The position numbers and the translations under genes are program-made. The notes beneath the pieces are model-generated. The model was not told the DNA's origin and did not search any database. It saw only the letters and a list, made by a program, of their open reading frames with translations. A DNA stretch of 19,690 bases from JBBKXP01 sp038251315 (GTDB taxonomy: Bacteria > Pseudomonadota > Alphaproteobacteria > Rhodobacterales > Rhodobacteraceae), in NCBI GenBank assembly GCA_038251315.1, contig JBBSBK010000071.1, forward strand, positions 1 to 19,690. The letters are read 5' to 3'. This document shows, piece after piece, positions 15,874 through 19,690 of this stretch (positions within the stretch are counted from its first letter, which is position 1; each line of letters opens with the position of its first letter).

Positions 15874-16377
15874 ATGGCACTTTCCGAACAGTATCTTGAC
15901 GCTGACGAGATCCATCCGATTGATCTGGTGGAACATATCGCCAACCATCATGACTGGGAATTCGACCGGATCGCCGACGACCAGATTGCGATGGCGGTCG
16001 AGGGTCAGTGGCGGACCTATGCGATCACCCTCGCATGGTCGGCCTACGACGAGACGCTGCGTCTGATCTGCACCTTCGAGATGGAGCCGCCAGCGGAGCG
16101 GTTGCCCGCCCTTTACGAGGCGCTGAACAAGATCAACGACATGTGCTGGGCCGGGTCATTCAGCTGGTGGGCGGATCAAAAGATGATGGTTTACCGCTAT
16201 GGCCTTGTGTTGGCAGGCGATCAGGTGGCGGCACCCGAACAGATCGACACGATCATCAACGCCGCCGTGGCCAGCGCCGAACGGTTCTATCCGGCATTCC
16301 AGCTGGTCACCTGGGCAGAACGCAGCGTTGATGACGCCATTCAGGTCGCGATTGCCGAGGCTTACGGGCGGGCCTGA
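15874..16377 (+). CDS. YbjN-domain protein
   Basis: A 167-residue protein matching the YbjN domain family (type III secretion chaperone-like fold): HPIDLVEHIANHHDWEFDRI, QWRTYAITLAWSAYDETLRL, then LNKINDMCWAGSFSWWADQK, MMVYRYGLVLAGDQVA and FQLVTWAERSVDDAIQVAI. Alphaproteobacterial members of this length are common single-copy genes beside proC. No enzymatic role is known; an influence on stress or motility is reported only for enterobacterial YbjN. I chose the ATG at 15874 because AAAGAGG precedes it and the domain starts immediately; an upstream ATG at 15739 adds 45 residues with no domain-like character. Two palindromes follow the stop. Confidence 0.85.
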   Translation: MALSEQYLDADEIHPIDLVEHIANHHDWEFDRIADDQIAMAVEGQWRTYAITLAWSAYDETLRLICTFEMEPPAERLPALYEALNKINDMCWAGSFSWWADQKMMVYRYGLVLAGDQVAAPEQIDTIINAAVASAERFYPAFQLVTWAERSVDDAIQVAIAEAYGRA

Positions 16378-16385
16378 GTGCGCCG

Positions 16386-16403
16386 GATGGGTCGAGACCC
16401 ATC
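16386..16403. repeat. Dispersed palindrome, copy 2
   Basis: GATGGGTC-GA-GACCCATC is an 8-bp perfect inverted repeat with a 2-base centre, directly after the YbjN gene. Read on the other strand it is nearly identical to the element at 1717-1732. It could also act as a transcription stop signal, but no T-run follows. Confidence 0.7.
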
Positions 16404-16427
16404 TTACGGGATCAAGGGCGGGTAAAC

Positions 16428-16441
16428 TGGGCCTCGACCCA
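16428..16441. repeat. Dispersed palindrome, degenerate copy 3
   Basis: TGGGCCTCGACCCA differs at one position from the core of copy 1 (TGGGTCTCGACCCA) and lies in the opposite orientation to copy 2, 24 bases away. The pair could also fold together into a longer structure between the YbjN gene and proC. Confidence 0.5.
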
Positions 16442-16503
16442 ACGGCCCTTGAACACCACCCTGCGCTGACCTAACACATCTCCGTCAGGCGAGGGGATTT
16501 TCC

Positions 16504-17313
16504 GTGAAAGATGTAGCGACGCGCGGTCTTGTGCTGCTTGGCTGTGGCAAGATGGGGTCTGCCCTGTTGGCGGGCTGGTTGCGCGGCGGCTTGCCCGCAA
16601 CGTCGGTCTGGGTCATCGACCCGGCGCCGTCAGACTGGGTGCGTGGCACGGGTGTCCATGTCAACGCCGACCTGCCCGCCGACCCTGCCATCGTCCTGAT
16701 CGCGGTGAAACCGCAGATGATGGGGAAGGCGCTGCCATCCATGCAGGCGCTGGGCAACGGTGCGACGCTGTTCGTATCGATCGCGGCGGGCACCCCCATT
16801 TCCACCTTTGAATCGGTTCTCGGAAAAGCGACTCCGATCATCCGCGCGATGCCCAACACGCCCGCCGCCGTGGGCCGTGGGATCAGTGCGATCATCGGCA
16901 ACGGTCATGCGACCAAGTCGCATCTGGCATTGGCCGAGACGTTGCTGACCGCTGTGGGGCAAGTCGTGCGGCTGGAGGCGGAAAGCCAGATGGACGCGGT
17001 CACCGCCGTTTCCGGGTCCGGCCCGGCTTATGTGTTCCACCTGATCGAAACCCTCGCCGCCGCAGGAGTGGCTCAGGGGCTGACACCCGATCTCGCAATG
17101 ACGCTAGCCAAGGCGACGGTCGGTGGGGCGGGGCAACTGGCCGAGGATGCTGATGAGGGGCCCGACCAGTTGCGGATCAATGTGACTTCGCCCAACGGGA
17201 CGACGCAGGCAGCGCTCGCGGTGCTGATGGACACGGCGACGGGCTTTCCGTGCTTGCTGACTCGCGCCGTCGCGGCGGCTGCCGACCGGTCAAGGGAATT
17301 GGCGCGTGGTTGA
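16504..17313 (+). CDS. proC: Pyrroline-5-carboxylate reductase
   Basis: A 269-residue NAD(P)H-dependent enzyme that catalyses the last step of proline synthesis. It opens GLVLLGCGKMGSALLAGWL (Rossmann motif), then VLIAVKPQMM, IIRAMPNTPAAVGRG, AVSGSGPAYVFHLIETLA and INVTSPNGTTQAAL, the complete ProC signature in order and at normal length. The start is a GTG at 16504, preceded by GCGAGGGG. It overlaps the next gene by 8 bases, so proC, the csaA-like gene and the dehydrogenase form a coupled run. Confidence 0.96.
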   Translation: MKDVATRGLVLLGCGKMGSALLAGWLRGGLPATSVWVIDPAPSDWVRGTGVHVNADLPADPAIVLIAVKPQMMGKALPSMQALGNGATLFVSIAAGTPISTFESVLGKATPIIRAMPNTPAAVGRGISAIIGNGHATKSHLALAETLLTAVGQVVRLEAESQMDAVTAVSGSGPAYVFHLIETLAAAGVAQGLTPDLAMTLAKATVGGAGQLAEDADEGPDQLRINVTSPNGTTQAALAVLMDTATGFPCLLTRAVAAAADRSRELARG

Positions 17314-17644
17314 GATCAGTTATGATGAATTCCTGAAAGTGGATATCCGGGTTGGCATCATCACCCGCGCCGAACCCTACCCTGAGGCACGCATACCGGC
17401 GATCAAGCTTTGGGTCGATTTCGGCGGTGAGATCGGCGCGAAACGGTCATCGGCCCAGATCACCACACTTTATACGCCCGAAGGGCTGATCGGGCGGCAA
17501 GTGCTGGCCGTCGTCAACTTTCCGCCCCGCCAGATCGGCAAGTTCATGTCCGAGGTGTTGGTGCTGGGCTTGCCGGACGACAACGGCGCGGTGGTCCTTG
17601 TCGGCCCCGGCCACGAGGTGCCTTTGGGAGGGCGGATGCATTGA
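17306..17644 (+). CDS. csaA: CsaA-like tRNA-binding protein (OB fold)
   Basis: A 112-residue single-domain tRNA-binding protein of the EMAP/Trbp111/CsaA type: FLKVDIRVGIITRAEPYPEA, then PAIKLWVDFGGEIGAKRSSA, VVNFPPRQIGKFMSEVLVLG and VLVGPGHEVPLGGRMH, matching the dimeric CsaA family end to end. CsaA was described as a chaperone linked to protein export in Bacillus; in proteobacteria its role is unsettled. The start is GTG (17306), preceded by AAGGGAA, inside the end of proC (8-base overlap). The stop overlaps the TTG start of the next gene. Confidence 0.92.
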   Translation: MVEISYDEFLKVDIRVGIITRAEPYPEARIPAIKLWVDFGGEIGAKRSSAQITTLYTPEGLIGRQVLAVVNFPPRQIGKFMSEVLVLGLPDDNGAVVLVGPGHEVPLGGRMH

Positions 17645-18600
17645 CGAAGCTGTTGATTACGCGGTCGATTTCCGAGGTAGTGCTGGATCAGGCGCGCAGC
17701 CGGTTCGACACGATCGTGCGCGAGGAGGCCACCGGCCTGACTCCGGAGGCGGCGGCGCAGGCCCTGCGCGACTTTGACGCGATCCTGCCGACGCTGGGCG
17801 ACCAGTTCAGCGCCGCCGCCTTTGACGCCGCAAAGGCGGCAATGCGTTGCGAGGTACTGGGCAACTTCGGCGTCGGCTTTAACCACATCGACGCCAAGGC
17901 CGCCCGCGTCCACGGGGTCGCCGTAACGAACACGCCCGACGTGCTGACCGACGCGACTGCCGACATCGGAATGACGCTGTTGCTGGCAACCGCGCGGCGG
18001 GCGGGCGAGGGCGAGCGGCTGGTGCGGTCGGGCAAATGGGGCGGGTTCGGGCCAAAGGGGATTCTGGGGACCCACGTCACGGGCAAGACCATCGGCATCA
18101 TCGGCATGGGCCGGATCGGCCAGGCGGTGGCGCACCGGGCACATTTCGGGTTCGGGATGCCGGTCGTGTTTTACAATCGTTCGCATAAGGTGGTGCCGAT
18201 GCCAGCACAACAGTTGGGGACACTGGTCGCGGTCATGGCGGCGGCCGATTTCGTCGTGGTGACGACCCCGGGTGGGGCGGACACGACGCACCTCATCGAT
18301 GCAGCGGCACTGACGGCGATGAAACCCACGGGCATCATCATCAACATCAGCCGGGGCGAGGTCGTCGACGAAGCGGCCCTGATCGACGCATTGGAACGGG
18401 GCGTGATCGCCGGGGCGGGGCTGGACGTGTACGAAAATGAACCGCAGGTTCCGGACCGCCTGCGGGCGCTTGAGAATTGCGTCCTGCTGCCGCATTTGGG
18501 GAGCGCGACGACGGAAACCCGGATCGCGATGGGACAACTGGCGCTGGACAACATCATCGCCTGGGCGGAAGGGCGGGACCTGCTGACACCGGTGAATTAA
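17641..18600 (+). CDS. D-2-hydroxyacid dehydrogenase (glyoxylate/hydroxypyruvate reductase type)
   Basis: A 319-residue D-isomer-specific dehydrogenase. The nucleotide motif is KTIGIIGMGRIGQAVAHRA, and the catalytic triad is visible as Arg in NISRGEVVDEAAL, Glu in LDVYENEPQVP and His in LLPHLGSATTETR. After the second beta strand the sequence is VFYNRSH; Asn-Arg-Ser at this spot usually goes with NADP(H) preference, as in glyoxylate reductases (inference). The start is a TTG at 17641, preceded by GGGAGGG and overlapping the csaA-like stop as TTGA. The upstream gene gives no hint of the physiological substrate. Confidence 0.9.
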   Translation: MTKLLITRSISEVVLDQARSRFDTIVREEATGLTPEAAAQALRDFDAILPTLGDQFSAAAFDAAKAAMRCEVLGNFGVGFNHIDAKAARVHGVAVTNTPDVLTDATADIGMTLLLATARRAGEGERLVRSGKWGGFGPKGILGTHVTGKTIGIIGMGRIGQAVAHRAHFGFGMPVVFYNRSHKVVPMPAQQLGTLVAVMAAADFVVVTTPGGADTTHLIDAAALTAMKPTGIIINISRGEVVDEAALIDALERGVIAGAGLDVYENEPQVPDRLRALENCVLLPHLGSATTETRIAMGQLALDNIIAWAEGRDLLTPVN

Positions 18601-18690
18601 CGCGGTTTGCGCTTTATCTGAAACAGAGGTAATGCAAATCGCGATCGACCGACGGGAGAGGCAGCGAATTGCGTTTCCGGTCAAACGCAA
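18601..18690. other. Two successive inverted repeats after the dehydrogenase gene
   Basis: CGCGGTTTGC (18601-18610) pairs with GCAAATCGCG (18634-18643), 10 bp with one G-U, the left arm abutting the stop codon and a small TCTG-AAA-CAGA hairpin in the loop. A second, perfect one, TTGCGTTT-CCGGTC-AAACGCAA, lies at 18669-18690. Neither is followed by a convincing T-run. Together they may stop or protect the transcripts of the two convergent genes. Confidence 0.45.
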
Positions 18691-18698
18691 AACGCTTT

Positions 18699-18741
18699 AG
18701 GGGGCGCTGCCCCCGTCGCTAGCGCGACTCCCCCGGAGTTT
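18699..18741. repeat. Compound hairpin element, possible dispersed repeat
   Basis: GGGGGC-GCT-GCCCCC (18700-18714) is followed directly by GTCGC-TAGC-GCGAC (18715-18728) and then TCCCCCGGAGTTT. The first G-run could alternatively pair with the final TCCCCC, enclosing the second hairpin. From memory, elements of this layout recur downstream of genes in Rhodobacteraceae. The TTT end would let it act as a terminator for the plus-strand operon. Confidence 0.55.
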
Positions 18742-18758
18742 CAGGGACCAAAGAAGCA

Positions 18759-19349
18759 TCAGGTGGGTCTGCGGTCGCCGACAGCCTCGCGCCAATGCCG
18801 TCTGCAGAGTGAGACATACCGGTCGTTGCCGCCGATCGACACCTGATCGCCGCTGGTCAGCGCCACGCCGTCCGGCCCGTTTCTGACCACCATCGTCGCC
18901 TTCTTCCCGCAATGGCAGATTGTGCGCACCTCGCGTAATTCGTCGGCCAGCGCCAAAAGGGTTGCGGACCCAGGGAAGAGCTTGCCCAGAAAATCGACGC
19001 GCAGGCCAAAACACATGACCGGCAGGCCCAGATCGTCGACGACGCGGGCCAGTTGCCAGACCTGATCCGCGTCCAGAAACTGCGCCTCGTCAATGAAGAC
19101 GCAGGCGCAGGGGCCGGCGGCCAGACGGGCCGCGATTCTGGCGAACAGATCGTCGCCCGGGGCGAAGGTATCCGCCACCTCGCCGATGCCGATCCGCGAT
19201 GCGATTCGCCCCTCGCCCGCCCGATTATCGAACTGGGCGGTCAAAAGGTAGGTCTGCATCCCGCGCTCGACATAGTTGTGCGAGGCCTGTAGCAGCACGG
19301 TCGATTTGCCCGCGTTCATCGTCGAATAGTTGAAGTAGAGCTTGGCCAT
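18759..19349 (-). CDS. tdk: Thymidine kinase, type II
   Basis: A 196-residue enzyme that phosphorylates thymidine in the salvage pathway. The P-loop STMNAGKST (about 9-17) opens the protein, followed by YLLTAQFDNRAGEGRIASRI, the Walker B-like CVFIDEAQFLD, and the zinc site made of C-x-C in TICHCGKKATMVVR and the C/H pair in RYVSLCRRHW. Layout and length match bacterial TK1-like tetrameric enzymes. The ATG at 19349 has no strong ribosome site. The gene converges with the dehydrogenase across a hairpin-rich gap. Confidence 0.96.
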   Translation of the reverse strand: MAKLYFNYSTMNAGKSTVLLQASHNYVERGMQTYLLTAQFDNRAGEGRIASRIGIGEVADTFAPGDDLFARIAARLAAGPCACVFIDEAQFLDADQVWQLARVVDDLGLPVMCFGLRVDFLGKLFPGSATLLALADELREVRTICHCGKKATMVVRNGPDGVALTSGDQVSIGGNDRYVSLCRRHWREAVGDRRPT

Positions 19350-19690
19350 GAGGCGAACTCGTGCCCCGCCGAGGTTTCAAATGCAAGGGTCGGAAGGTTC
19401 GTCGGGCGCGGAACTTCACCCTTGCAACGATCCCACGCCGACCTCGCCTTTCTTGCGTGGTCATAGCACCGGGATCGGCGCGTGTGACGCCCCGGTGATG
19501 GCGATATGGGTCATCTTGTCGCAGACGGTCCTCGCGTGGATGCTGCGTGAACCCTCGACTGCTTGCGCACCTTCAGCCTTGCTTATCTTCAGCATGCTGA
19601 ACCCGGGTGGTTGAGGCGACGCATTACGACAATGTGTCAGAGAGAAAGGTTTTGAGGAATCACGAAAACATGATATGCTCGCCATAACCA
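19350..19690. other. End region without a confident gene
   Basis: This stretch upstream of tdk holds only weak overlapping frames. The best is on the minus strand, 19595-19461 (44 residues, MLKISKAEGAQAVEGS through TGASHAPIPVL). It has about 75% third-position GC but no ribosome site and no recognised family. Upstream of its ATG the frame changes to low third-position GC, so it could also be a remnant. Bases from about 19640 are AT-richer and may belong to the promoter of a gene beyond the window. Confidence 0.4.

Noticed and set aside
19461..19685. A 74-codon minus-strand frame as a gene or transposase remnant
   Set aside because: Only the last 44 codons look coding-like. There is no ribosome site and no match to a family I recognise, so it is reported only as part of an unassigned region.

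Overview
The window is about 19.7 kb of GC-rich chromosome from an alphaproteobacterium, most likely a Rhodobacteraceae (Roseobacter-type) member. The pointers are a sulfurylase-APS kinase fusion, an Hsp20-DUF1150 pair, an Lrp/trxB divergon, an lgt-midA-pgeF operon, a Hint-domain protein, and intergenic palindromes of a kind I associate with this family. This placement rests on recalled family and gene-order knowledge, not on a search. I find 25 protein genes (the first one partial), one clear pseudogene, no rRNA or tRNA genes, no CRISPR array, no insertion sequence and no prophage. The region reads as core housekeeping chromosome.

Layout. 1-1547: the 3' part of groEL, then a strong terminator. 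1780-3364 (+): FkbM-type methyltransferase and an EamA-family transporter. 3361-3807 (-): Nudix hydrolase, whose stop shares a CTAG with the transporter stop. 3895-4647 (+): secreted alpha/beta hydrolase. 4631-6458 (-): DUF465 protein, purE and purK (purine step AIR to CAIR). 6529-7265 (+): a predicted sigma-32 (RpoH) promoter driving hsp20 and a DUF1150 gene. 7291-10149 (-): trxB followed by the bifunctional sulfate-activation gene. 10325-10825 (+): an Lrp/AsnC regulator divergent from trxB. 10832-11515 (-): Hint-domain protein. 11950-12123 (-): a 57-residue basic protein. 12340-15031 (-): lgt, midA-like and pgeF, coupled by two ATGA overlaps. 15137-15397 (+): UbiK/BMFP protein. 15425-15627 (-): DUF4287 pseudogene with a frameshift and a nonsense codon. 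15874-18600 (+): YbjN-domain protein, proC, csaA-like and a 2-hydroxyacid dehydrogenase, the last three tightly overlapping. 18759-19349 (-): thymidine kinase. 19350-19690: no confident gene.

How the genes fit together. Several units are tightly packed by overlapping stop and start codons (purE-purK, hsp20-DUF1150, lgt-midA-pgeF, proC-csaA-dehydrogenase), which implies co-transcription and translational coupling. Two protein-quality modules are present (groEL, and hsp20-DUF1150 behind a heat-shock promoter). Sulfate activation lies directly downstream of thioredoxin reductase, which regenerates the reductant used by PAPS/APS reductase.

Nothing here amounts to a new multi-gene system. The observations most worth checking are the doubly broken DUF4287 gene, the 57-residue gene, a dispersed palindrome (two good copies and one degenerate), a compound hairpin element at 18699-18741, triple ATATTGC repeats at the Lrp/trxB divergon, nested dyads upstream of the sulfate-activation gene, the RpoH-type promoter, and the Hint-like protein that lacks the expected nucleophilic cysteine.
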